Below, one piece after another: positions 35,733 through 47,715 of a stretch of 64,000 bases of DNA. This DNA is from Mytilus trossulus. Lineage: Eukaryota; Mollusca; Bivalvia; Mytilida; Mytilidae. Every line of letters starts with the position of its first letter. The stretch's first letter is position 1. Below the pieces are notes generated by a model. The model saw only the letters and a program-made list of their open reading frames with translations. It was not told the origin of the DNA and did no database searches. Where the stretch lies: contig NC_086381.1 in the NCBI RefSeq assembly GCF_036588685.1, positions 49,785,431 through 49,849,430 on the forward strand, written 5' to 3'. A program made the translations under genes and the position numbers.

Positions 35733-36599
35733 GATGTCTCTGTATGATACTTTACGAATGTGTACGATGCTTATTAGAAAATATATCTTTCTACACCAAT
35801 CCGATTTCCAAGAACCTTATATAGCCTAATAAAGACTACTATTTTGTGGGAAAAGAAACAATTTGACAAATGGGATTTTTTTTCTACTGCGTGAGTAGTG
35901 AGAATTAAGAGGGATCGAAAGCTACAAAACAAACAAATACCACAAAAAGGAGCAACACGTAGACTGTTGTAATGAAAATCCACAAACAGGAACTAAATTA
36001 AATGACGTAACGAAATCTACAAACAAAAACCACATGTCATAATAAACATAGGTCACATGACACCCATCAATTGAAACGTTGAAAAATGAGGCATTTTATT
36101 TAATATAAGCATTTGCATTAACATTTGCATTTAAACTGTTTGTGCAGTGCGAGACAATAATCAAAGAAAGTAAAACTTTTTTTTTATAATGAAACGATTA
36201 AGAAGAGATAAGAAGATGCCAAAATAGTGAATAGATAATTGTACTCAAAGAATACTAGATAATAGGATATTTAATAGAGCATGGAAATACATTAAAATTC
36301 ACATCTTAATGCGTTTCATGATCCTTATGAAAGTCGGGATGACCTTAAATTTAAGATTTAAAAAAAATATCCAATCCAGAGTCATGGATTACCTGATGAA
36401 CAGATACCTCTCATACATTTTTTTCTTTTATCTACGTCCCCGTACATGGCGATAGATAGGTTCCAATCGTCATAACCACAATTATGTCCCTTTTTTCTCG
36501 CCTACTGAATTTGTTCACCGATTTTGTACATTCATGAGCAATATGACGGGTACCACTAGTGGAGCGTGATCTGCTTACCTTACGAACTATGTCCAGTGC

Positions 36600-37380
36600 A
36601 CGATGTTTTGTCGATATTGTCAACATCGCAATGTCAATTTTATAGTGTCGTTATTGTGTATACATTGTATCCTATCAATATGTTCTATACCTTTCTGTTT
36701 ACATCCTTCACATCGCATACATCGCAATGTTAACAATATCGTATCAACATCGTGTTTATATTGTGTATGTAGAGTCTTTACCTTTCTGTTTACATCGTTC
36801 ACATCGTATACATCGCAATGTTAACAATATCGTGTCAACATCGTGTTTATATTGCGTATGTAGATTCTATACCTTTCTGTTTACATCGTTCACATCGCAT
36901 ACATCGCGATGTTGACAATATTGTGTCAACATCGTGTTTATATTGTATATATAGAGTCTATACCTTTATGTTTTCATCGTATACATCGCGATGTTGACAA
37001 TATCGTGTCAACATCGTGTTTATATTGTTTACATATATATATTAAGTCTATACCTTTCTGTTTACATCGTTCACATCGTATACATCGCGATGTTGACAAT
37101 ATCGTGTCAACATCGTGTTTATATTGTATATATATATATATTAAGTCTATACCTTTCTGTTTACATCGTTCACATCGTATACATCGCGATGTTGACAATA
37201 TCGTGTCAACATCGTGTTTATATTGTATATATAGAGTCTATACCTTTATGTTTACATCGTTCACAACGTTTACATCGCGATGTTAGCAATATCGTGTCAA
37301 TATCGTGTTTATATTGTGTATGTAGAGTCTATACCTTTCTGTTTACATCGTTCACATCGTAAACATCGCATGACGTTAAC
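36600..37380. repeat. Left tandem array of the fold-back element (~82-99-bp period)
   Basis: About eight units start near 36,630, 36,720, 36,809, 36,900, 36,983, 37,082, 37,181 and 37,272. Core landmarks are TTTACATCGTTCACATCG, the palindrome ACATCGCGATGT, and GTTGACAATATCGTGTCAAC (itself an inverted repeat). A stray degraded unit lies at 37,680-37,755. Long ORFs through it on both strands are repeat artefacts. Confidence 0.88.
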
Positions 37381-40133
37381 AAATACAAGGGAGACTACTT
37401 ATGTCATTTTAAGTCTTTAAAATGTAACGTTAAAATACGAATATTATTTATCATTTAATCCCGGGTTGAGAATGTTTATGAATAATTCTTCTTTCTTCCT
37501 CCGGATAATCCGCTATATATTGCACTTTTTTGGTCTTTTGGAAAATGTTGTTTGTGCTGTATTTAGACCCTTCTACAACGACATTTGTTTTACATGCACA
37601 CGTATAAAAAAAATGCGTTTTTTATCCAAAGCAATCATAGGTTTGAACGTAGTTTTCAATTTAGACTTGTGTATATATATAAAGTCTATACATTTATGTT
37701 TACATCGTTCATATCGTATATATCGCGATGTTGACAATATAGTGTCAACATCTTGTTGTATATACATTATTTTTTTGTTCTTTTTTTTTTTAAATAAGTT
37801 AAGCAGTTAGTTAAATACTTTAAATTGTTTCCATTTGTCATGTCGGCGTCTTTTATTGTTAACTATGCAATTTAAACTTTGCTCATTGTTAAAGGCCATA
37901 CGGTTATCTATAGATGTGCCATTTAGTATGTATGCACTGAAAATTTGACTTATTTGCAATCATACCACCTCTCCTTTTTATATATACCTTTCTGTTTAAA
38001 TTGTTCACGTAGCAATGCTAACAATATTGTGTCAAAATCGTGTTTATATTTTATAATGAGTCTATGGTCCGTATATAAACGTTAAACTAACTGCATAGAA
38101 ACGTTTTAACATTACATACAGTAACAGTTTATTATAAAGTAATTGTCAAAGTTGAAGTCATCTGATTTTTTTAATTGCATAATCCATTTGTTGTATAGGG
38201 AAAACTAATGTCTGCCTCATGCCGTATTAAAAATAATTTACGGATCTGGATTAACAGATTTAGTATATTCTACTTCGGAATAATGAAAAGTAACACGTTC
38301 CATTAGACTACAAACAGAATAAATTCACTAACTTGTCCATTCGCATCGGGAAGATAAAACCTGAAATGCCGTTTTAGAAGCCACTAACTCGGCACTTTAA
38401 AAAAAGCCCTTTTCGGAAGAAATTTAAAGTTGGTTAACATTTCCGTTATTATATAACGCTCCATAATCGCACCAACGTGAGTTCGATTTTCAGTGAAATT
38501 TTGAGTTAAAGTTCGAGTTTTATTTTGATTATTAACATTTATTTCAGTAAGAGTCCTAGTCAAAGCTAGCAATTTAAGCACTCTCTGCTATATCATATTG
38601 GCCATTGTCTTCTCAAAAGAACCAAAGAATCAAGAGCTAATCAGCTACCTTTGTATTAAAAAAAACTGGTTAACCTTTTCAGTCATGATCGGAATCCGAA
38701 AATCTCACTGTATCACTGTCTTCAGCCAAGTGATCACATTGAATGACCTAAACACGAACCTACATCTGAACTATAATTACTTATTTTTAGTGTTTTTTGC
38801 TAATGTTTTCTTGAATTTTGCAAAACTTTCAGTGGCAAATATTACGTAAACATCAGCACAAAATATTTGTCTATATGAGTGGAATATTCTTTCACCAGAC
38901 GTATCATTAATGTGTTGGTTGCTCTTTAGCATGTAATTGTACATAAATACGTGTGTGTGTTAAATATTTCTATTAATGTAGACTTTTGTTTAAGTCTAAT
39001 GTATAGTACGTGCTAAATATGTACACGCTCGTTTACGGGACGTATTATAGTATATCGTTGTCCGTCTGTCCGTTCGTCGTCATCATGTCAGACTCTTTAA
39101 CCAATTGACATAAAACTTTGGTTAATTGTTTATATTTATTGACGTGAGCTCCCTTTCAATTTTTACGAATTTTAGATTTAATGTTTCCGAGTTATAGGGG
39201 TTTATTCATAATAAAAGGGGGCTTTATCCGTTTTCAGACAACACCTCCAGATTGCTTTCAGCAGTTTTCGTGAAACTTTGGTGTATTGATCATATCTATT
39301 AATGTAAGCTCCTTTTAGAATTTTATAGATTTTCGTTTTTACGTTTCCAAGAAATGGGGTTTTATTCATTAAAAATGGGGGATTTTCGAGTTTTTGTACG
39401 ATATCTCTAAATTCTTTCACCAATTATCATATGACTTTGATGAATTATTTATATCTGTTGATGTAAGTTCCGTTTAGATTTTCATAAATGTCTAATATGA
39501 CATTGAGAAGTAATGAATCTCTCTGAAATTGTACCACAAGGTTTTATATCACAAATGAAAGGCTAAAATTGAGTTTGGGGTACATGTAATCATAAAACAC
39601 TGACGGCATAGTACAGTTGCGCTTGTATATGCGCATAAACAATAGAGGGGTTTGTCTTTAATAATATTAAATATGCTGTGAATTTAAAACGTTCTTAGTG
39701 TTGATTATGCATGATGATTATGTGTTTTGAATATATATACGTTCTTTTTTATCATAACGGTCTAAATAGAAAGTCATTCATTTATTAATATTTAGTTTTA
39801 TTCTTTATATTTTAGCACCTCATCATTCTCTTATCTTTTCTTTCTTTTTTTTTTTGCCTTTTATTCTGCAGTATTTACCCATTATTCTGTATTCCGTAAA
39901 CCCCAATACAATCAGACCCTTCCTTATGACCACGTATTTTTAATTTTTAAAAGTTATAACAGTTGTAAAAATATGATATGTTCATTATCATTTTCCTGCT
40001 TAAGTTAAACGTCCTTTTGGCGGTTCGCTATCTTATAAATTAGCAACTTTTACGACGGAAACGGCGACGTCATAATACAGTCACGACACTATAGCGAAAC
40101 CGAGAACGATGCGTATTGTGTGATTTTCCTTTA
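37381..40133. other. Interior of the fold-back element, left of the nested insertion
   Basis: Non-coding. 37,500-37,680 matches 49,010-49,205 (GTTGTTTGTGCTG, TTTTACATGCACACGTATAA). 37,880-37,985 is a reversed, diverged member of the GATATGATTG family (GGCCATACGGTTATCTATAG, GCAATCATACCACCTC). The tandem block at 39,060-39,500 is annotated separately. No gene is supported. Confidence 0.5.
39060..39500. repeat. Three-copy ~165-bp tandem repeat
   Basis: Three successive copies share the theme CATAAAACTTTGGTTAATTG / GTGAAACTTTGGTGTATTGA / CATATGACTTTGATGAATTA. Each is followed by ATGTAAGCTCC-like, GAATTTTAGATTT-like and GGGGTTTATTCAT-like blocks. This is a dispersed molluscan repeat by recognition. 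Confidence 0.65.
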
Positions 40134-42898
40134 TGCCCGCGTCACACTGTCCCGATTTTAACGCCGATGACAATACGATTATGGAAATTTTCAAAAGCGG
40201 TACTGATCGTATCCAGATCGGACTATTCGTAGAGCCTTCTTTAACCATCGTTGAACCATCGGCCACTTTTTCTAGCCTTCGGGGACAACTTCGGGAAGGG
40301 TTCTAATTTTTTTAACATGTTAAAAAATCCCCGAAGGTGCGTCCGATGTTGAGGGTTCGTATTGAGTTCGTATCACCATCCTCACTATCGTAATGTCACC
40401 GGGAATGCATCTTTGAACATCGTATTGCACTCGTGTTTCCATCGTTTCCATCGGGCAGTTTTGACATTACGATGTCTACACGAATGAATCACGAAGCTAC
40501 CCGAAGATCTTACGATAGCAACACGACTTCGTGACGACCTCGTAATCCCGTCGTGTTTCCATCGAATAATAGTACGAAGGCGACAAGATGGAACTACGAC
40601 GGCAATAAATACAGCTAAATGTAAGTTATTTTTCGTGATAAAATACATTTTAAGTGCCATGCGCGATAAGCACTGGTCAGTCTAATACGCCAGTTAAGAA
40701 AGACGTTCACAAAACATGGAGCTCATATCATATGATTTTATGAGAACAAGAAAGGCGACAGTGTTGTTTCTATTAATTCAAATGGAACAAAAAGAGCAGC
40801 TATTACAGGCTCAGGATGTACTTTTACAAGTAAAATATTATTTTTTGTCAATTTTTAATATATAGTAACATAATGAAAATCATAAACGCGACTCGTACAC
40901 CAACACTGCAGGTACATGTATATAGAGAAACCAACTTTTTCTTTATTATTCTGATTTTTTATGTATCGTCTGAGTTGTTGTCACACGAATGTTTACTCCA
41001 TAACTATTTTGTTTACTATATGTCATATTTTGCCGCATATGTTGCTTTCCCAACATCCTTCCTTTTGTCTATAATATTATGATATTCTCCTGGAAGGAGC
41101 TCTTTTTGAATAAAAGGGATCAACAAACCCGTTACAGTTGGGCGAAGACCAAGCATTACATTAAGTAAACGCAAGTTAACGCGTGCACATATTTCGTTAG
41201 TTAACTTTAAATTTCGCGTTTACTAGTAAACGCCCGTTTACTTCATTTACGTTAACGCGGTCAGAATGGAAATTTCTAATGTCAACTCTAGTAAACGCGC
41301 GTTTACTCTGTGTCCGTTTAGTCAGTAGTAAACGGCCGTTTACTTCAGATTTCACAAGTTTAATTTTACGTGCACGTAAAAGTAAACGGGCGTTTACTTC
41401 AGATTTCTCAATTGTATTTTTACATGCACTTGAAAAAAAACGCGCGTTTACTTTCCGCGTTATCTAATTGTAACTATTATAAAAGAAATCGTCGTGTGCA
41501 TTTGTACATTTATTTATGTTGTTAAAATGACTTAATATTTTACGTATATGTGTTTCGAACCTTAACATTCAAAAACACTTTTTATTAGAAATATAACATT
41601 TTTCTAATTAAAAAAAAAAGTAGGTTTTCTATTTTTTCTGTTTAAAATATACATGTACAAATATCGACTCATGCACAAACAGGCATATTTAAAATATTGG
41701 ACAGCTGTATCTTATCATGTGATATATTAGGTTAGTGTATCAAGGATACGAGGACTATATGCGTTAACGCGCGTTTACTACAAACAGTAAACGGGCGTTT
41801 ACTTCTTTTTACAAAAATAGAAGACACGCCTCTTTTGCGTTAACGCAAAGTAAACGCGAAAGTTAACGCCCGTTTACTCTTTACAAAATTAGAAGACGCG
41901 CGGTTTTCGCGTTAACGCGGAGGTAAACGCGAAAGTAAACGCCCGTTTACTATATTTGTCTACTAAAATTTCGGAGTTAACGCAGAGTTAACGTGGCGTT
42001 TACACGAAGTGCACGCCAGTAAGCGCCGCGTTAACTTTTAAGGCCCGTTTACATGTGACCTTTGGCCTTGAACCTGAAAATGTCAGATCATTACAAGGAG
42101 GAACAATATACCAAATGTGGTTAAAATCTTTTGAAGCATATTAGTTTTATAGTGTCCACAAGGGTGATATTGCCTTGTATGACGACTGCCACTGACCCTT
42201 GAACTTTAACGTCAATAGCGCTTAAGATATTCTTAACGAGTAACACCATACTAAGTTCTGAGCATTTTGGTTGTAGAGTGTCCATAACAATTTTATCTAC
42301 AAGCAACTTACATGTAGAAGCCGAGGGGATATTAAACTAAGTTTCATAAGAATTAGACGAAAAGATCGATTTCCCGCCATGCATGGCAGACTTGTACAGA
42401 AACGATATGTTGTCGAAATTCTGTTCGTATCATAAAAAAGTTCAAAACAGGTAGAACGCATTTTTAGATCGTTTGTATACTTGTATTATGTACATACATG
42501 TATTTTATCTTTATTTATCTTGTTTAAAACGCGTGATGCCTTCTGCATATAACTTAAATGCATCGTAAGCTGAACACGACGTCCATCGTATGGCCATCGC
42601 GCCATCATCGTAATCCATCGTGAAGCCTTCGTAATCCATCGTGTAGCATTCGTGATCCATCGTGTAGGCTTCGACTGAGATATGAAGCTTAAATATCCGT
42701 CTTCGGTTAACCTTCGTATTTCCATCTTTTGCTATCGTATATAATTTCGGCACCATCGTATAGACTTCGTTATTCATCGCACTTGCTTCGGTCACTTTTT
42801 GGTATTTTAACGAGATCGGGACCAACTTCGTACGAACTTACAATTTTCGCATTCGGGTGTCCATCGTATATAAAAATCGGGACAGTGTGACGCGGGCA
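40134..42898. mobile_element. Nested 2.77-kb TIR element with 3-bp TTA duplication
   Basis: Ends are TGCCCGCGTCACACTGTCCC and its reverse complement, GGGACAGTGTGACGCGGGCA. The flanking TTA at 40,131-40,133 and 42,899-42,901 fits a PIF/Harbinger-type 3-bp duplication. Both flanking regions are rich in ATCGTG, TCGTATTTCCATCG and similar words in inverted orientation. The core contains the GTAAACG array. No transposase frame. Confidence 0.82.
41150..42055. repeat. Cluster of palindromic GTAAACGCGCGTTTAC-type sites
   Basis: At least ten near-palindromes combine GTAAACG or GTTAACG with CGTTTAC or CGTTAAC, for example AGTAAACGCCCGTTTACTT (41,230), AGTAAACGGCCGTTTACTTC (41,328) and AGTAAACGGGCGTTTACTTC (41,381 and 41,786). 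A densely packed run lies at 41,835-42,045. Spacing is irregular, so it is not a simple satellite. CpG-rich in AT-rich surroundings. A TTTGGCCTTGAACCTGAAAA repeat follows. Confidence 0.8.
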
Positions 42899-42902
42899 TT
42901 AA

Positions 42903-43370
42903 CGATGTCAACGATGTAAACAATATATATGAATTCAAACAATGTCAACAATGTTGACGAAACATCGTGTTAACATTGTAAACATCACGATGTTAACGAT
43001 GTCAACGGTGTGAACAATATATAAGGATTCAAACAATGTAAGCGATGTTGACACGACATCGTGTTTACATTGTAAACATCGCGATGTTAACGATGTCAAC
43101 GATGTAAACAATATATAAGGGTTCAAACAATGTAAACGATGTTGACACGACATCGTGTTTACATTGTAAACATCGCGATGTTAACGATGTCAACGATGTT
43201 AACAATATATAAGAGTTCGAACAATGTAAACGATGTTGACACAACATCGTTTTAACATTGTATACATCGCGATGTCAACGATGTAAACATTATATAAGGG
43301 TTCAAACAATGTAAACATTGTTCACACGATATCGTGTTAACATTGTAGATATCGCGATGTCGACAATATT
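42903..43370. repeat. Right tandem array of the fold-back element (~115-120-bp period)
   Basis: About four units of ACGATGTCAACGATGTAAAC, AATATATAAGGGTTCAAACA, ACGATGTTGACACGACATCG and AAACATCGCGATGTTAACG. In reverse complement the order of blocks matches the left array, so the two arrays are inverted relative to each other. Confidence 0.85.
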
Positions 43371-44539
43371 GAATAAACATCCTGCACTGGACATGTACCT
43401 TACCGGAGCACATGAGATCACCTGGGTTTATGTTGATAAGTCTTCGGTTTTCGATGTTGTTTTCGCATACTATTGTTTGCTTTTTTGTCCTTTTCCCCGA
43501 TATGGTTGTCTTTTTCTTAAATAAAGTAACGAAGATGATACTATTTGCCGAATCTATCAGTTACACGATATGTCTTTCTATCTACAATCAGTTTGTTGTT
43601 ACAATAATATCCCCTTTGTTTCAAGAGGATCATCTTTAAATTGGAAAGAACGTTTCAAGTCACAAAAAAAACACTTACTGTGGATTCATTTATTTTCATT
43701 TTCGCTGATATCAATGTTCATAATCAGTATATAGATTGCAAGAGGACTGGTAACATAATACCATAATTTTTTTATGATGAAACGATTTAGAAGAGATAAA
43801 AAGATGCCAAAATATTGAATAGATAATTGTACTCAAAGAATACTAGATAATAGGATATTTAATAGAGTATGGAAATACATTAAAATTCACATCTTAATGC
43901 GTTTCATGATCCTTATGAAAGTCGGGATGACCTTAAATTTAAGATTTTAAAAAAAATATCCAATCCAGACTCATAGATTACCTAAGGAACAGATACCTCT
44001 CATACATTTTATTCTTTTATCTACGTCCCCGTACTCCTTTGATTTCAACAGTTTATAAAAATTACAACTTACATTTTTACTTTGAAGAGTAAATCATGTT
44101 TGAGCCTTAATTATATCGAGTTCGGAGCATTCTTCAATATTCTAGTCAAATCTTTGAAGAATTTCTTATGCTTGATATATACTTTATAGGTTAATATTTT
44201 ACGTAAAGTATTACTTTTTCCGTCTTGTTCATTTAATCTATTGTCCAGAATAAAATTAAGTATTTTGCATCTGAACATAAAATAAATAGCCAACAATTTT
44301 AATATTTAAAGTGGTACCCACTAAAATTAATTTGGCTCCTTTAATTTTCATAAAATATTGACAAAGTATTTACTTTCACCCTATGTCAAAAAACCAACTA
44401 TTTTATCAGAAAAAAACACTGGTTATATTGTAGTTTGACAAACACTAATTTTGATCATTGAGAAGCTTAATGTTCCCTTAACAACACAACGTTTGCTCTG
44501 TAGTTTTTTTATAGTTTCTCGTCATTTTGTTATCACATA

Positions 44540-44820
44540 AGCAACATGACGGGTGCCACATGTGGAGCAGGATCTGCTTACCCCTTCCGGAGCACCGTGG
44601 ATCACCCCTAGTTTTGTGTGGGGTTCGTGTTGTTTATTCTTTAGTTTTCTATGTTGTGTCATGTGTACTATTGTTTGTCTGTTTGTCCTTTTCATTTTTA
44701 TCCATGGCGTTGTCAGTTTATTTTCGATTTATGAGTTTGACTGTCACTTTGGTATCTTTCGTCCCTCTTTATGGTGCTGTTTCATTGCATCAAACCGCCT
44801 TTATTTCATACAATAAGGCT
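44540..44820 (+). mobile_element. Retroelement 3'-tail copy (GACGGGTGCC family), unit D
   Basis: Orthologous to 12,815 and 24,485 by position. It carries GACGGGTGCCACATGTGGAG and GGGTTCGTGTTGTTTATTC, with GCACCGTGGATCACCCC in place of the usual GAGATC wording. Confidence 0.75.
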
Positions 44821-46628
44821 ATCACACGCTAATTCCAATATGTAAATGGTCAACACTATCGCCGTATAGAAATCTCCTTAAGATTGAAAGTAACTGAATT
44901 TAGATAATTATGTATTCGGAACATTGAAGTATAGTTGAATTCTTACCAAACAAAAACGAGGTCATCAAAGACTCATTTTATTTAACTATATTGATAAGAT
45001 ATACCAAAAATAGAGGTTAAAGATACCAGAGGGACATTCAAACTCACCAGTCGAAAAACAAACTGGCTAAAACATGACTAAAAAGGGGAACTGACCAACA
45101 GACAACATTCTCTAATTTTTGTGCTATTTTCACATTTCCTAACTGGTGTGAGAAAAATATTTCTGCTCACTATAGCTAGTGACAAATCTGTTCTCGTCAA
45201 ATGATTATCGAAATTTAATTATGATGTCTAAATGTTTTGTTTTCTTCTTAATTTTTCTATTATGAAGTCATGAAAAAAAGGCAACAATGGCTGATGACGT
45301 CGCATATAAAGGACACAAGTTTCTGAAAATCTTTGAAAAAGAACGATAAAAAGCATTAAAGAAGCCGATTCCGACACTTTAACTTGTGTTTTATGATATT
45401 TCTCCACCCTCGACAGTTAAATTTTATTATTTAAAAAGATCGGCCAGCCTCGCGCTTTAAATTATAAAATTTAACTTTCTCGAGTAGAGAAATATCGTAA
45501 TACACTTGTTGCAGTGTAAAAATCTATATTTCGTACACGGAACACAATATAAAAAACCAAAGACTCAGCAACACGAAAGAATTGTCTTTTTATCAACATA
45601 CGTTAATTATAATCTCGAAAGTAAAGTCAGGCCTTCAACATGAAACAAACATTATTATATCACTGCACGTATAAGAATACCACTGGAAAATTGTTATACG
45701 TTCATGTTTATAAAAGTACAAAAGTCATTACGTTTCGTATATTAAGTGCAATATGAATGGCATTGATTTATCATATTACACAAGGTTAAGTAATGAGAAA
45801 TTATATTATAGTTTTATTTTAACATGCTATTTACAATGTTTGGTGATCTATTATTCACACGACATAATGTTTGTGGTTATTCGTGGAACGTATTAACATA
45901 ATTTTGTATAATGAAGGTGGGCGGTGATATGTCCGCGAATGTTCATCAATAACATAATGATATCCAAGTCATTAGGACAGGACAAGACAATGAAATATGA
46001 CAAAATGTTCGGCACAAAGCATATCATTCCATAGTATGTATTATTGATGATGCATTCAATTTAACTATTATAATTCAACAAACCATATATATTCAACTGA
46101 ACAAAGTCGCAGATGGTATAATATTTGACAATCCGTCTGTCTGTCTACCATAGCTTTGTGCTTTCATTTTAAGCGGATTATCTTCAGATTTGATTTAATC
46201 TTACATCTAACCTACACTACGGATAATTTCAATAATCGCATAATCTGAAACATTAAACCAATTTTGCGAGGGGACTGATAATGATATATCATACCTTTTA
46301 CTGAATACTAAAATACAATACCGCGAAAGCGTTTCCGTTTTTAATCGTATGCTTTTCTCTTATTTGAAATTATGCTTCTGCTTACCATAACTGTATAATG
46401 GGAAGTTGAATATCAAAATAAAATGATAGAAGGTCCACTTTTGCCAGAAGGGATTAAAAAAAATTATTCAATATCAATTCTAGTCGCTTGGATTGTATTT
46501 GATATAATATGTTTTTTCGGAGTAAAAAGGTTTGGTATCTTTTACTAGTATTCGAAAATCAAAAAGGTATTATAATTCTATAGAAAAGATCCGTAATGTG
46601 TGCATATGATATTAGTCTGAGATATATA

Positions 46629-47515
46629 GACAATAATAGTGCATTGACTTGACATATCAACGATATAAGGATGAGGCTTAGAAACGAGGAAATGCGAGGC
46701 TGTGCCGAGCATTTTCCCCGTTTCGGGCCGAATCCTTATATCGTTGATATGTCAAGTCAATGCACTATTATTGTCTTTATACTGCAATCTAAAACAACAT
46801 TTTGTATTGCTGTTAAGTGTGTTAATGTTATTTATTTGATATAAATATTGGAGAAAATCCCCCTTTAAAAAGGGCTCATATCACACAGGCGGAGAAATAT
46901 ACAACACGATGAAATGTACATCATTACCTGTTGAAAACAAAAATGGTGAACAAATTCGTGTGTTTACAGACCAAAATCAACAATTAACATAAGACATAAT
47001 GATTTATAAGTTTTAAACCAAAAATATTAAAAAGTGAAATATGTTTTCCCAAAAATTGTAAAAGAAAGTTTGAGTAGTTAAACGCATCGTTGTTTACATT
47101 GGAAACAAGAACAGGTTGAAGAGGTCGTATGAATAATTAAATATAATTTCGATAATTTCTATTTAAATATTCATGAGGAAAAGTGATATCAGGTCAGTAA
47201 CTGTATATGACATAGAAATATACGGTCAACGCATTTTGACTGCTCAAATAGAACGAGTGCAGTATAAATATCATTATTACATTGGTTGCAATAAATTACA
47301 TTGATTTCCGAGTTAGATAAAAACCGATAATTTCACATGTGAAATAATATACAATTACTGTCTTTTGATGAGGTAAATATGCGGTTTTATTGACTTTTGA
47401 AAATCTGATATTCACTGAGGCTGACGGCTATGAATGCGCACTCGTTTAATCCATGCGTCGTTCGGTCACGTGTTGTCTTATTTTTGATATTCAAATACGG
47501 CGATTAGTTATACTA
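46629..47515. mobile_element. Hairpin-headed insertion with perfect 44-bp arms (unit D only)
   Basis: 46,629-46,672 and 46,732-46,775 are perfect inverted copies beginning GACAATAATAGTGCATTGAC. The 59-bp loop can pair further (GAAACGAGGAAATG with CATTTTCCCCGTTTC). A tail of about 740 bp follows, with GGTCAACGCATTTTGACTGC and ACTGTCTTTTGATGAGGTAA, which recur as relics in intron 2 of genes 2 and 3. Unit A (14,865) has the uninterrupted site. No ORF. Confidence 0.8.
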
Positions 47516-47715
47516 TAAGTATTTACAATTTTGAATTTTGTCCTAGATATGTGCATGCAATCTTTAAATTTTAGTGCAAACTAGATGAAAACAACAGAAT
47601 TAGACTCATTTTGATATCTTTTCATAATCATCATATTTTTCGTTACGAAAAAGACTGTTTGCTACAAAATGTGTGTGGTGAAATTGCCATTGCATGATAA
47701 ATGGACTAAGTAGTT

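Larger units (their letters stand above)
36584..43395. mobile_element. 6.8-kb fold-back DNA transposon with tandem-repeat ends and 8-bp TSD
   Basis: It is flanked by a perfect duplication TACCTTAC (36,576-36,583 and 43,396-43,403). Near-terminal inverted repeats are ATGTCCAGTGCACGATGTTT and, reverse-complemented from the right, ATGTCCAGTGCAGGATGTTT. Each end continues into a tandem array of ACATCG-rich repeats in opposite orientation (36,600-37,380 and 42,903-43,370). Long tandem-repeat-bearing inverted ends recall fold-back or Galileo-type P-superfamily elements; an 8-bp duplication also fits hAT. The interior holds a nested 2.77-kb element and mussel repeats. No transposase is seen. Confidence 0.82.
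35207..43765 (-). repeat. Collapsed tandem unit C
   Basis: It holds gene 3 exon 1 and about 0.7 kb upstream, up to TACGTCCCCGTAC (36,445). The sequence then jumps to DNA equivalent to unit B 28,395-29,085, itself split by the 6.8-kb transposon. At 43,765/43,766 it jumps again to DNA equivalent to the start of another unit (unit A 12,030). The vWA exons and the next exon 1 are therefore missing. Confidence 0.75.

Noticed and set aside
36603-37362. Overlapping long ORFs (60-125 aa) rich in CLYCVCR / HRSHRIHRDVDNIVSTS repeats
   Set aside because: They run through the ACATCG tandem array on both strands and in several frames. The periodicity is that of the DNA repeat, not a protein.
36600-43370. 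CRISPR-like repeat arrays
   Set aside because: Units are contiguous tandem repeats without unique spacers, in a eukaryotic transposon, and inverted at the two ends.
36584-43395. Viral or LTR-retroelement origin of the 6.8-kb element
   Set aside because: Its ends are inverted, not direct, with an 8-bp duplication. No gag, pol or viral frame is visible inside.
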